From the NCBI GenBank assembly GCA_035550215.1, contig DASZPM010000013.1:62001-126000 (forward strand): a stretch of DNA of 64,000 nt, in the 5' to 3' direction. Within the stretch, counting starts at the first letter, position 1; each line of letters opens with the position of its first letter. This stretch comes from JABDFW01 sp035550215 (lineage in GTDB: Bacteria > Bacteroidota > Bacteroidia > Chitinophagales > Chitinophagaceae). Below the pieces are notes generated by a model. It searched no databases, had not been told where the DNA came from, and saw only the letters and a program-made list of their open reading frames with translations. Shown one piece after another: positions 36,524-43,480 of this stretch. Position numbers and translations under genes: made by a program.

Positions 36524-38077
36524 ATGAATATTGACAAGATTAAAACGTTAGGCGAGTTAAAGAAAAGCGGATATAAACCATCATCTATTAAAGATGAAAT
36601 ACGACGCAACCTTATTGAAAAAATACGCCACAAGGAAAATCCATTTCCCGGTGTTTTGGGCTATGAAGACAGCGTGATACCTGATACAGAGCGTGCCCTG
36701 TTAAGCCGGCATAACATACTGTTCCTCGGCCTGCGCGGGCAGGCTAAAACACGTATGGCGCGGCAAATGGTAAACCTCCTGGATGAATACATCCCCACTG
36801 TTGCAGGCAGCGAAGTAAACGACGACCCGCTTAACCCATTAAGCAAATATGCTAAAGACCAAATTGCCGAGCACGCCGATGAAACGCCTATCCATTGGGT
36901 ACACCGCAGCGAGCGCTATGGCGAGAAGCTGGCAACACCGGACGTAAGTGTTGCAGACCTTATCGGGGACATTGACCCAATTAAAGCTGCCAACCTGCGC
37001 CTTAGCTTTGCCGATGAACGCGTGATACATTACGGCATCATCCCCCGCAGCAACCGCAGCATATTCGTGATAAATGAAATACCCGATTTACAGGCCCGTA
37101 TACAGGTGGCGCTGTTTAACATACTGGAAGAAGGCGACATACAGATACGTGGTTTTAAATTGCGCATGCCCTTGGACATACTGTTTGTATTCACCGCCAA
37201 CCCGGAGGATTATACTAACCGCGGCAGCATTGTAACGCCGCTGAAAGACCGTATACAAAGCCAGATACTCACCCATTATCCCAAAACCATTGAGACCAGC
37301 CTTGCCATTACCGAACAGGAGGCTGATGTGCTTGATGAGCAAAAGGCAAAAGTGAATGTGAGCGACCTTGTAAAACGCCTTATTGAACAGGTAGCGTTTG
37401 AGGCACGCAATAATGAATATGTTGATAAGAAAAGTGGCGTTAGTGCAAGGCTTACCATTGCCGCATTTGAAAATGCGGTGAGCAGCGCTGAGCGTCGTGC
37501 AATCATTCACAATGAGAAACAGACACAGGTATGGATCAGCGACCTGGCAGGTGTTATCCCTTCCATCACCGGTAAAATTGAGTTGGTGTACGAGGGTGAA
37601 CAGGAAGGGCCTTACCAGGTAGCTTTAAACCTGCTGGATAAAGCGGTGCGCACCCAGTTTCTTACATACTTCCCCAACCCGGAGTCGCTTAAGAAACGCA
37701 AGAATACCGGCAAGCCAAGCCAGCAAAATATAAAGGAAGAAGAAAACCCTTATCGTGCCATTACCCGCTGGTTTGACGCCGGCAACCATGTTGACCTTTT
37801 TGTTGACATGCGCGACAGTGAAAAGATACAGGCGCTGTACAAGGTAGATGGTTTATATGGCCTTGTAAAAAAAGCCTTTCCTTATGCCAACGAGAAGGAA
37901 AACGCCCTTTTGATGGAGTTTGTGCTGCACGGGCTGGCCGCTTATTCACTCATCAGTAAAAAGATGATTGAGGGTAAGATTGAATTTAAAGACCTTATCG
38001 GCAGTATGATGAACCTCGGCAAAATGAATTTCAGCGAAGAAGAAGATGACGACCTTAGCGAGGATGATTTCAGGTGA
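36524..38077 (+). CDS. AAA+ ATPase of the magnesium-chelatase/MoxR-like group
   Basis: 517 residues. The ATPase core (about 40-330) has a nonstandard Walker A, LFLGLRGQAKTRM (GxxGxAKT instead of GxxGxGKT). Walker B reads FVINEIPDL, and sensor 1 FTANPEDYTNRGS is typical of the Mg-chelatase-I/MoxR group. The C-terminal half is helical and ends acidic (FSEEEDDDLSEDDF). With the upstream vWA gene it forms the metal-insertase-type or chaperone-type pair seen across Bacteroidota. Whether the altered Walker A lowers ATPase activity cannot be decided by eye. A bidirectional hairpin follows 4 bases after the stop. Confidence 0.88.
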   Translation: MNIDKIKTLGELKKSGYKPSSIKDEIRRNLIEKIRHKENPFPGVLGYEDSVIPDTERALLSRHNILFLGLRGQAKTRMARQMVNLLDEYIPTVAGSEVNDDPLNPLSKYAKDQIAEHADETPIHWVHRSERYGEKLATPDVSVADLIGDIDPIKAANLRLSFADERVIHYGIIPRSNRSIFVINEIPDLQARIQVALFNILEEGDIQIRGFKLRMPLDILFVFTANPEDYTNRGSIVTPLKDRIQSQILTHYPKTIETSLAITEQEADVLDEQKAKVNVSDLVKRLIEQVAFEARNNEYVDKKSGVSARLTIAAFENAVSSAERRAIIHNEKQTQVWISDLAGVIPSITGKIELVYEGEQEGPYQVALNLLDKAVRTQFLTYFPNPESLKKRKNTGKPSQQNIKEEENPYRAITRWFDAGNHVDLFVDMRDSEKIQALYKVDGLYGLVKKAFPYANEKENALLMEFVLHGLAAYSLISKKMIEGKIEFKDLIGSMMNLGKMNFSEEEDDDLSEDDFR

Positions 38078-38080
38078 TAA

Positions 38081-38120
38081 AATAAGTAAGGATTGCATTG
38101 TTGCAATCCTTACTTATTTT
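38081..38120. terminator. Bidirectional terminator hairpin, also one half of a direct repeat
   Basis: AATAAGTAAGGATTGCA (38081-38097) pairs over 17 bp with TGCAATCCTTACTTATT (38102-38118) around a 4-base loop, and T-rich sequence follows. The same hairpin core recurs at 42102-42129 next to tRNA-Arg. Confidence 0.75.
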
Positions 38121-38163
38121 CAACCCAGATTGGGCTCAAACAAATGACCTGCTGTTTAGAAGG
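38084..38163 (+). repeat. Degenerate partial copy of the tRNA-Arg 3' half plus its terminator (putative att site)
   Basis: This segment repeats 42100-42177 in the same orientation. The first 30 bases (terminator hairpin) differ at two positions. After a diverged spacer, 38127-38163 matches the tRNA-Arg(TCT) gene from the anticodon loop (CTTCTAA) through the T arm with about four mismatches. Similarity stops at the anticodon stem. A repeat spanning the anticodon loop to the tRNA 3' end is the classic footprint left by a tyrosine-integrase element in a tRNA gene. The copy lacks the 5' half and cannot make a tRNA. Confidence 0.75.
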
Positions 38164-38173
38164 CGCAGTGTAA

Positions 38174-38305
38174 GCTTTTCCAAACGGTAAGGCTATACTA
38201 TCTATGTATTTCATGGAAATGGCTTTTGATAGTGACAAGGGCATAGGAATCCATGCCACTGAAAAGCGCACCATCATCACTGGCCGCGACCCCGGTTCAT
38301 TGTTC
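38174..38305 (+). other. Coding-like fragment next to the tRNA remnant
   Basis: One open frame after a TAA at 38171 reads KAILSMYFMEMAFDSDKGIG then IHATEKRTIITGRDPGS. It looks like real protein but has no proper start, and its 3' end runs into the antisense of the YdeI-like gene. Probably debris of a deleted gene; family unknown. Confidence 0.35.
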
Positions 38306-38737
38306 TTACTTCAAACTTTCAATAGCTTTTTCAAGTCTTTTATTTCTTGTTTCTTCAGTTTTAGCATCTGTTAATAAAAACACGATTGCTTTCTTTTTGC
38401 TGGGTGCTAACTTGTCCCAATTAGCCTTGACTATTTTATTTTTATTTAGTGCTTTTTGCAAGTCATCAGGCAAAACTACAGTTCGTGGTGCTGTATCTAA
38501 CTCAAGTATTATATCAACTGTATCGCCGCCATTTATATTCGCATTTTTGCGATTTTCTGCACTTAGGCTAATCATATATTTGTCGCCCATTTTGCCCACT
38601 GCACTTCTGTAAGTGTAATTGTTTATTGTTACAATAACTAAAGGCTTTTTGCCACCGTTTAATTCTTCAAGAATTTTTTCAGAAACTTCAGTCCCAGTAT
38701 TGTTGCCTGTTTGCACAATTGTTGTTTTGAATTTCAT
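38306..38737 (-). CDS. YdeI/OmpD-associated family protein (DUF1905 plus bacteriocin-protection-like)
   Basis: 143 residues. The N-terminal half (SAVGKMGDKYMISLSAENRK) has the DUF1905 beta-barrel pattern, and the C-terminal half (TVVLPDDLQKALNKNKIVKA then WDKLAPSKKKAIVFLL) is the YdeI helical unit. Members are cytosolic proteins of unknown mechanism, named for a link with stress or antimicrobial-peptide tolerance. It lies last in a run of three minus-strand genes (AraC, SRPBCC, YdeI), with 6 bases to the SRPBCC gene. The base composition of the run is more AT-rich than neighbours outside the tRNA-bounded interval. Confidence 0.82.
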   Translation of the reverse strand: MKFKTTIVQTGNNTGTEVSEKILEELNGGKKPLVIVTINNYTYRSAVGKMGDKYMISLSAENRKNANINGGDTVDIILELDTAPRTVVLPDDLQKALNKNKIVKANWDKLAPSKKKAIVFLLTDAKTEETRNKRLEKAIESLK

Positions 38738-38743
38738 TGCAGG

Positions 38744-39286
38744 TTATTTTTCTAAATTTATTTTCAGGTTTTCTAAACTTAGCTGAACATCTTTACCGAG
38801 AAATTTATCCATGTTAATGAACAGCAAAGCAATGTTCATAGGGTAATTCATTCTACCATTCATTGTCCAGGTAACTTTTGTTTGATTACTTCCAACAGGT
38901 TGCAAATCGTATGGGGTTTGAGCAATGCTTTTGAATGGTTTAATAAAACGCAACTCAATGTTAATTTTCCTGTTGGGTTCTAAACCAGTCAGCACCTGTT
39001 CGCCTGCACCTAAATCCTTATTTCCCTTGTATGAAAGCACAAAACCAATTTGCCCATCTGTACCTTTGGTTGTTTCTTTCATTTTCGGGTCTCTTAAATA
39101 CCAGGCATTAAATGTTTTGTGGTTTTTAAATAACCTCAAATAATCATAAACAATGCTGTCTTGCTTATTAATAACAATTTCTCTTTTCACCACATACTCC
39201 TTTTTTGTAAATAAGGCTACTATAAACAATAAAGATATTAGCCCGAGCAGAGTGTAAACAACTATCATGATTCTTTTCTTTTGCAT
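38744..39286 (-). CDS. SRPBCC (polyketide-cyclase-like) protein with N-terminal anchor
   Basis: 180 residues from ATG 39286. A GTG at 39304 would add six residues and is less likely, because the membrane helix begins right after MQKKRIM. The anchor (IVVYTLLGLISLLFIVALF) is followed by a START-like SRPBCC domain: KREIVINKQDSIVYDYLRLF, then WYLRDPKMKE and TKVTWTMNGRMNYPMNIALL near the C-terminus. The fold binds hydrophobic ligands; the ligand is unknown. It is the middle gene of the AraC-SRPBCC-YdeI run. Confidence 0.83.
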   Translation of the reverse strand: MQKKRIMIVVYTLLGLISLLFIVALFTKKEYVVKREIVINKQDSIVYDYLRLFKNHKTFNAWYLRDPKMKETTKGTDGQIGFVLSYKGNKDLGAGEQVLTGLEPNRKINIELRFIKPFKSIAQTPYDLQPVGSNQTKVTWTMNGRMNYPMNIALLFINMDKFLGKDVQLSLENLKINLEK

Positions 39287-39348
39287 CAATTGAAAAAATT
39301 GCACAAAGAAAAGAAGAGCCTGTTACAAGAAATAGTAAAAAATCATTG

Positions 39349-40122
39349 TTACCAAATATATTGGTGGCTGAAGAATTGCTTCGGGGTTTGCCCCGTAAAC
39401 TCTTTAAATTGCTTAATAAAATGAGACTGGTCGAAAAAATCAAAGGAATAGCCTAAGTCAGTCAGGAGCTTGTGATTGTTTTTACTTTTAATTACTTCTT
39501 TCATTTTAATCACGGTTGAAAATTGCTTAGGAGTTGAGCCAACAACTTTTCTAAACCGTTTTTCAAAAGCATCCTGGCTAATGTTTAATTCTGATGAAAG
39601 TTCTTTAATCTTATAAATACCTTTTTTATTGCGCATTCTTTCTATCGAAGCCAGGATAAGCTTGTCAGCTTCCATTTTATGGGTTTCCCCGATTAAAAAC
39701 GCTTCAATAATTCTTATCATATCCTGATTTGAATTTGATAAAGAAAGCTTATCAAGTAATTCATCAACCCGGGTTGATGTTTTTATATTTTCAAGGGGTT
39801 CAGCATTCTCGTATAATTCATATACAGCCTCTCCAAAAATTGAATAAGCACCCGTGGCAGTGAATGAAATCAATAGCGTTTTTGTATTAGGCTTGTATGA
39901 AAAAGAACGAAAAGTATTTCTTTGCCCTGAAATTGTAAACGGTGCAATTGAAACAGTATCATTTTTTGTATTCATGAAAACTTTGCCTGTTAGTTGAATA
40001 GCAAGCACTAAGCCCAGGTGCGGAAGTACCATAGTTTCCATAACACCTGCCGTTTCAATTATTGTAAAAGAACTGACTATTGATTTTAGTCGCTCCGAAG
40101 GGTTGAGTGTTTGTACTTTCAT
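39349..40122 (-). CDS. AraC-family transcriptional regulator
   Basis: 257 residues. The C-terminal AraC DNA-binding domain (about 155-255) shows two helix-turn-helix units, first LSSELNISQDAFEKRFRKVV and then YSFDFFDQSHFIKQFKEFTG with the family signature GQTPKQF. The N-terminal half resembles the DUF6597/AraC-type ligand domain (LVLAIQLTGKVF). It is encoded upstream of the SRPBCC and YdeI-like genes with a 62-base gap in the same direction, so it may control them. The ligand is unknown. Confidence 0.9.
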   Translation of the reverse strand: MKVQTLNPSERLKSIVSSFTIIETAGVMETMVLPHLGLVLAIQLTGKVFMNTKNDTVSIAPFTISGQRNTFRSFSYKPNTKTLLISFTATGAYSIFGEAVYELYENAEPLENIKTSTRVDELLDKLSLSNSNQDMIRIIEAFLIGETHKMEADKLILASIERMRNKKGIYKIKELSSELNISQDAFEKRFRKVVGSTPKQFSTVIKMKEVIKSKNNHKLLTDLGYSFDFFDQSHFIKQFKEFTGQTPKQFFSHQYIW

Positions 40123-40240
40123 TTTTAGCTATATCAATATTGTTCTGCAGTGACCACTAACATTGAAGTATTGGCGATGTGTCAGTACTATGTGTTTCGC
40201 CTGCCCGGTGCTGCTGGTTAAAGATACTAAAGTTCATTGA

Positions 40241-40440
40241 TTATCCTGATGATAGCACTAAGCCGCCAAAGCCTGCATTGAGAAATGCCCGTGCCAATGA
40301 CTCGCCGCTGCCACTGGTTTTACCGGAGCCGATACCGCCAAAAATTTGTACGCCTTCGCAGACATTGCCGATGGTAAAGGGTTCCTCGTCACATTAAAAG
40401 AATAGATAACGCGGTCGAGGCTGAAATCCGGTGAGGGCAT
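40241..40440 (-). pseudogene. Remnant of a VirD4/TraG-type conjugation coupling protein
   Basis: Two reverse-strand frames join at about 40390-40392. One gives FSLDRVIYSFN; the other continues DEEPFTIGNVCEG then VQIFGGIGSGKTSGSGESLA, and ends early after FGGLVLSSG at a TAA. GGIGSGKTSGSG is the Walker A of type IV secretion coupling ATPases (TraD/TraG/VirD4), and the surrounding residues match the N-terminal region of that family in Bacteroidota. An intact protein would continue with several hundred more residues, which are absent. So this is a frameshifted, truncated fragment of conjugation machinery. Confidence 0.8.
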
Positions 40441-40467
40441 GGAAAACTGTTTCCCTTAAAATAAGCA

Positions 40468-40611
40468 ATGGAATTGGTAATTCAAAGCTTTGGCCGTGAA
40501 TTTTTCAGCGGCCCATTGCCTGTTGCTTCGGCCCGTAACCTTAATAGGCGCGGTACCGTGATGAGCAACAGGGAGCAAATGACCAATAAACAACCCGCGG
40601 CTTTCGTGTAA
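40468..40611 (+). CDS. Small ORF of unknown identity, possibly debris
   Basis: A 47-codon ATG-to-TAA ORF reading MELVIQSFGREFFSGPLPVA, then SARNLNRRGTVMSNREQMT. Residue use is protein-like and GC matches host genes. No family is recognised and no partner is evident. It lies between the coupling-protein fragment and the aspartyl protease gene, inside the tRNA-bounded interval, so it may be either a real small gene or the tail of a deleted one. Confidence 0.35.
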   Translation: MELVIQSFGREFFSGPLPVASARNLNRRGTVMSNREQMTNKQPAAFV

Positions 40612-40739
40612 AAAACGCCTGTAAAATTATAAAAATGAAGTATTTACCATATATTGGCCCCGCCGCAGGCGGCCGTATTTTTTACAACGGCGCGGGTTGT
40701 CATAAACAATGTTGCATTTAGTTTAAATTATTGCAGAAC

Positions 40740-41684
40740 ATGAGAAGACTTTTAATACCGGTATTATTGGCTTTACTTTTACAGGTGGCTAACAAATGCC
40801 TCGCACAGGCAGCATTTAAAAGTGAAAATATTAGCTGGCTCCCTTTTGAATGGTCTGACCCCGACACCAAAGATGTAATATTGCTTACTGCGCGGCTGGA
40901 CACGCTTGACTATTTTTTTCGCTGGCAGCTTGATACCGGCAGCCCTTACACATATCTTGAAGGCGGCACGTTTAAAAAATTTGAGAATAAATTTCCCTAC
41001 CTGTCATATGAAATAAAAAGGGTTGATACCCTTTATAACGGCAATTGGTATAAAATATTTACCCCCCCGTTTACATTTGAAGGACGCATATTGCCCGACA
41101 CCATTTTAAAAAACGACCATATTGGCGGTAATTTTCCGCAGGAATATCTTGACCAATACAAGGGTTTTAGCATTGGTACTATAGGCGTAGACAATTTTAA
41201 AAACAGGGTACTTATTCTTGATTTTAAAAACCGCCGTATTGGTTATTGCGACAGCCTTACCCAACAATTTTACAGTACAAAAACAAAAACATCACCTTTC
41301 CGGTTTTACAAAAACAGAATTATTTTGCCCGTTACTATAGGCGGCAAGGAAATAGATTTTATGTACGATTGCGGGGCCAGTATGTTTACGCTTAATACAA
41401 CACCCAATGCATCGCAAGGCTTTGCACCTAAAATGCTTACAGACACATTGTACGGCATTAACAATGGCGAATCAGGCGCCGTTTATAACGCCGTGGGCGG
41501 AAAAACAGGCAAACAGGTAACCATTTTAGGCACTACCTATAAAAACATGGTTATTTATTTGGAAAAAGGAGAATCGCCCATTTTCGAGGAGGCAAAAGTA
41601 GCCGGTGCCATTGGCAATAAGCTTTTTCTTGACCATATATTGATATTTGATTTCAAAACAAAAAAGGCTACCCTTGTTGATTAA
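40740..41684 (+). CDS. Secreted retropepsin/pepsin-like aspartyl protease family protein
   Basis: 314 residues from ATG 40740; another in-frame ATG lies 9 bases upstream, just before the signal peptide (RRLLIPVLLALLLQVANKCLAQ). The first lobe has the catalytic motif WQLDTGSPYT. The second lobe has FMYDCGASMFTL, where Cys stands in place of Thr but the catalytic Asp remains. The fold repeat (TIGVDNFKNRVLILDFKNRR and GAIGNKLFLDHILIFDFKTK) supports a two-lobed aspartyl protease. Such proteins are common in Bacteroidota with unknown targets. It lies inside the tRNA-bounded interval, although its composition looks host-like. Confidence 0.82.
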   Translation: MRRLLIPVLLALLLQVANKCLAQAAFKSENISWLPFEWSDPDTKDVILLTARLDTLDYFFRWQLDTGSPYTYLEGGTFKKFENKFPYLSYEIKRVDTLYNGNWYKIFTPPFTFEGRILPDTILKNDHIGGNFPQEYLDQYKGFSIGTIGVDNFKNRVLILDFKNRRIGYCDSLTQQFYSTKTKTSPFRFYKNRIILPVTIGGKEIDFMYDCGASMFTLNTTPNASQGFAPKMLTDTLYGINNGESGAVYNAVGGKTGKQVTILGTTYKNMVIYLEKGESPIFEEAKVAGAIGNKLFLDHILIFDFKTKKATLVD

Positions 41685-41771
41685 CACAGCATTGCTTTTT
41701 AAACCCGTTACTACATAACATTACACAACCATATTGCGTAGCAGGCCAGGGCATACGGCAGAAACTAAAAA

Positions 41772-41993
41772 GATGAACATGTTATCGGCAGGCAGGACAG
41801 GGAGTACTGAACTCTCAAAAACCGCCAGCTTACCGAAGCGGAGAAGCAACTTGATGACAGCCACTGCCAGGGCGATGTGCTGGTATTTAAACAAATCGCC
41901 AAAGGCATCAAGGCCGGAAAGTGGCTTGAAGTTTTCAGTGCCGATGAAACCGGTGTTACTGCTAAAGACAACATAACTTGGTCGATTTTTTAG
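41772..41993 (+). pseudogene. Coding remnant with an internal stop, unknown family
   Basis: One frame reads DEHVIGRQDREY, a TGA (41808-41810), then TLKNRQLTEAEKQLDDSHCQ and GDVLVFKQIAKGIKAGKWLE and ends WSIF before a TAG. The two halves look like one protein broken by a nonsense codon, with no good ATG. The family is not recognised. It lies 107 bases before the tRNA-Arg terminator. Confidence 0.45.
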
Positions 41994-42090
41994 TCGATTA
42001 AAGAAATGTCAACCATTGTAAAGGTAGGAAGAAGCCGGAAGTTGCAAAAGTTATAATAAGCTGAAAATCAACCTAATGAATGTAAGTTTC

Positions 42091-42129
42091 TGTAAAACAA
42101 AGTAAGGATTGCATTCCTGCAATCCTTAC
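42091..42129 (-). terminator. Intrinsic terminator of tRNA-Arg
   Basis: On the reverse strand GTAAGGATTGCA (complement of 42118-42129) pairs with TGCAATCCTTAC (complement of 42102-42113) over 12 bp and is followed by TTTGTTTTACA. It lies 5 bases beyond the tRNA 3' end. Confidence 0.8.
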
Positions 42130-42177
42130 GACCGTGAACCGGATTGGACTCAAACCAATGACCTGCTGCTTAGAAGG
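42100..42177 (+). repeat. Intact-side copy of the tRNA-Arg/terminator direct repeat (putative att site)
   Basis: Partner of 38084-38163. It holds the terminator hairpin and the 3' half of the functional tRNA-Arg. The element side is at lower coordinates, so an integration event would have kept the tRNA intact here and left the truncated copy at the far end. Confidence 0.72.
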
Positions 42178-42208
42178 CAGCTGCTCTATTCAGCTGAGCT
42201 ACCGGTCC
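42135..42208 (-). tRNA. tRNA-Arg, anticodon TCT
   Basis: The reverse strand folds as a 74-base cloverleaf. The acceptor is GGACCGG with CCGGTTC plus discriminator A, the D arm has AGCTCAGCTGAATAGAGC, the anticodon loop is CTTCTAA (anticodon TCT) on a GCTGC/GCAGC stem, and the T arm has GGTTTGAGTCC. No CCA is encoded. It reads AGA codons. A terminator follows. It appears to have served as an integration site, since a partial copy lies 4 kb away. Confidence 0.95.
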
Positions 42209-42308
42209 GCTAATTTGGGGATGCAAAAATAAATGTTAATTAGGTTGCAGCCAAACGGAATAATGCGGATATTTATAGCTATTCCCTAACCATCAAAATT
42301 GCTATGCT

Positions 42309-42845
42309 ATGCACACCTCCAAACTAATTACACTGATTGTAAAAATTTTTGTATCTGCTGCCATTGCCGGTGCAGTGGTATTTTTTGCCGCCGTTTATAT
42401 TGACAGCGCTATCATCAGCATCGTATTACCCGAGAACACGCATGTTGAGCCCACATTTACGGGCGCTGTAACCTATGCCCTGTACAACAGCATAGAAATG
42501 AGCCTGTTTTTTACCATGTTTATACTGCTCATCATGCGGCTGAGCATATCTGCCGGCGTTATATTTACTTTGCGCGACATTATACAGTACTACAAAAAAT
42601 ATCTTCTAACTACCCTGGTGGTGGTTTTAGCGCTTGCCTGTATACTATGCGTAATAATATCAAACGCCTTTTCCGACCTGCGGTATATTAATAACGCATT
42701 GCTTAGCGGTAGCATAATTACCTACACTTTACCCATTTTTTGGTTTATTTTAGCTGCCTTGTACTATAAAGGCTACCAATCTAAAATAAGCGAAAGAGAT
42801 GGAAGTAAAGATAGAAGCTGGCTGGAAGGAAATTTTGAAAAATGA
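42309..42845 (+). CDS. Four-helix membrane protein, unknown
   Basis: 178 residues with four hydrophobic segments (about 9-33, 58-82, 96-118, 135-158) and a charged C-terminal tail. No family is recognised. The last 47 bases overlap the start of ung in another frame. This is unusually long for a bacterial overlap, so the C-terminus may be less constrained or the ung start may lie further downstream. The two genes are probably co-transcribed. Confidence 0.65.
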   Translation: MHTSKLITLIVKIFVSAAIAGAVVFFAAVYIDSAIISIVLPENTHVEPTFTGAVTYALYNSIEMSLFFTMFILLIMRLSISAGVIFTLRDIIQYYKKYLLTTLVVVLALACILCVIISNAFSDLRYINNALLSGSIITYTLPIFWFILAALYYKGYQSKISERDGSKDRSWLEGNFEK

Positions 42846-43473
42846 ATTCTCCAAAAGCTATTTTCAGCAAATAGTTGCTTTTCTTAAAACAGAAAAAGCG
42901 CAGGGCAAAACTATTTACCCGCCCGGCTCACTTATTTTTAACGCGTTTGATAAAACCCCTTTTGATAAGGTAAAAGTTGTTATACTGGGGCAAGACCCAT
43001 ATCATGGCCCCGGCCAGGCGCATGGGTTATGTTTTTCTGTACCCGATGGTGTACCGCCGCCGCCATCGCTGGTAAACATTTATAAGGAATTACATACTGA
43101 TGTCGGGCTGCCTATTCCAAATTCCGGTAATCTTACTAAATGGGCTGAACGTGGTGTGCTTTTATTGAACGCCGTGCTTACAGTAAGGGCCGGCGAGCCT
43201 GCCAGCCATTCAAAAATAGGCTGGATGGAGTTTACTGACAGCGTTATAAAAAAAATATCGTCTGAAAAAGAAGGCGTTGTGTTTTTACTGTGGGGCAAAT
43301 TCGCCCAGGATAAACAGGTGCTTATAGATGAAACCCGGCATCATGTGCTGAAAGCAGCGCACCCATCCCCCTTTAGCGCAGATAAAGGCTTTTTCGGATG
43401 CAGGCATTTCAGCAGGACAAACACTTTATTAATGAACCAGGGAAAAGACCCTATAGACTGGAGCGTTAAATAG
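42799..43473 (+). CDS. ung: Uracil-DNA glycosylase (family 1)
   Basis: 224 residues, the usual UNG length. The catalytic water-activating loop is GQDPYHG (64-70, Asp66) and the DNA-intercalation loop is HPSPFSADKGFFGCRHFSRT with its catalytic His. LLLNAVLTVRAGEPASH and VVFLLWGKFAQ are further UNG blocks. It removes uracil from DNA to start base-excision repair in the cytosol. The family protein start KIEAGWKEIL agrees with the ATG at 42799, which overlaps the preceding membrane-protein gene by 47 bases. Confidence 0.97.
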   Translation: MEVKIEAGWKEILKNEFSKSYFQQIVAFLKTEKAQGKTIYPPGSLIFNAFDKTPFDKVKVVILGQDPYHGPGQAHGLCFSVPDGVPPPPSLVNIYKELHTDVGLPIPNSGNLTKWAERGVLLLNAVLTVRAGEPASHSKIGWMEFTDSVIKKISSEKEGVVFLLWGKFAQDKQVLIDETRHHVLKAAHPSPFSADKGFFGCRHFSRTNTLLMNQGKDPIDWSVK

Positions 43474-43480
43474 CAGCAAC

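Noticed and set aside
40258..40440. 60-codon minus-strand ORF as an independent gene
   Set aside because: Its first part belongs to the coupling-protein remnant and its remainder is the wrong frame of the same fragment.
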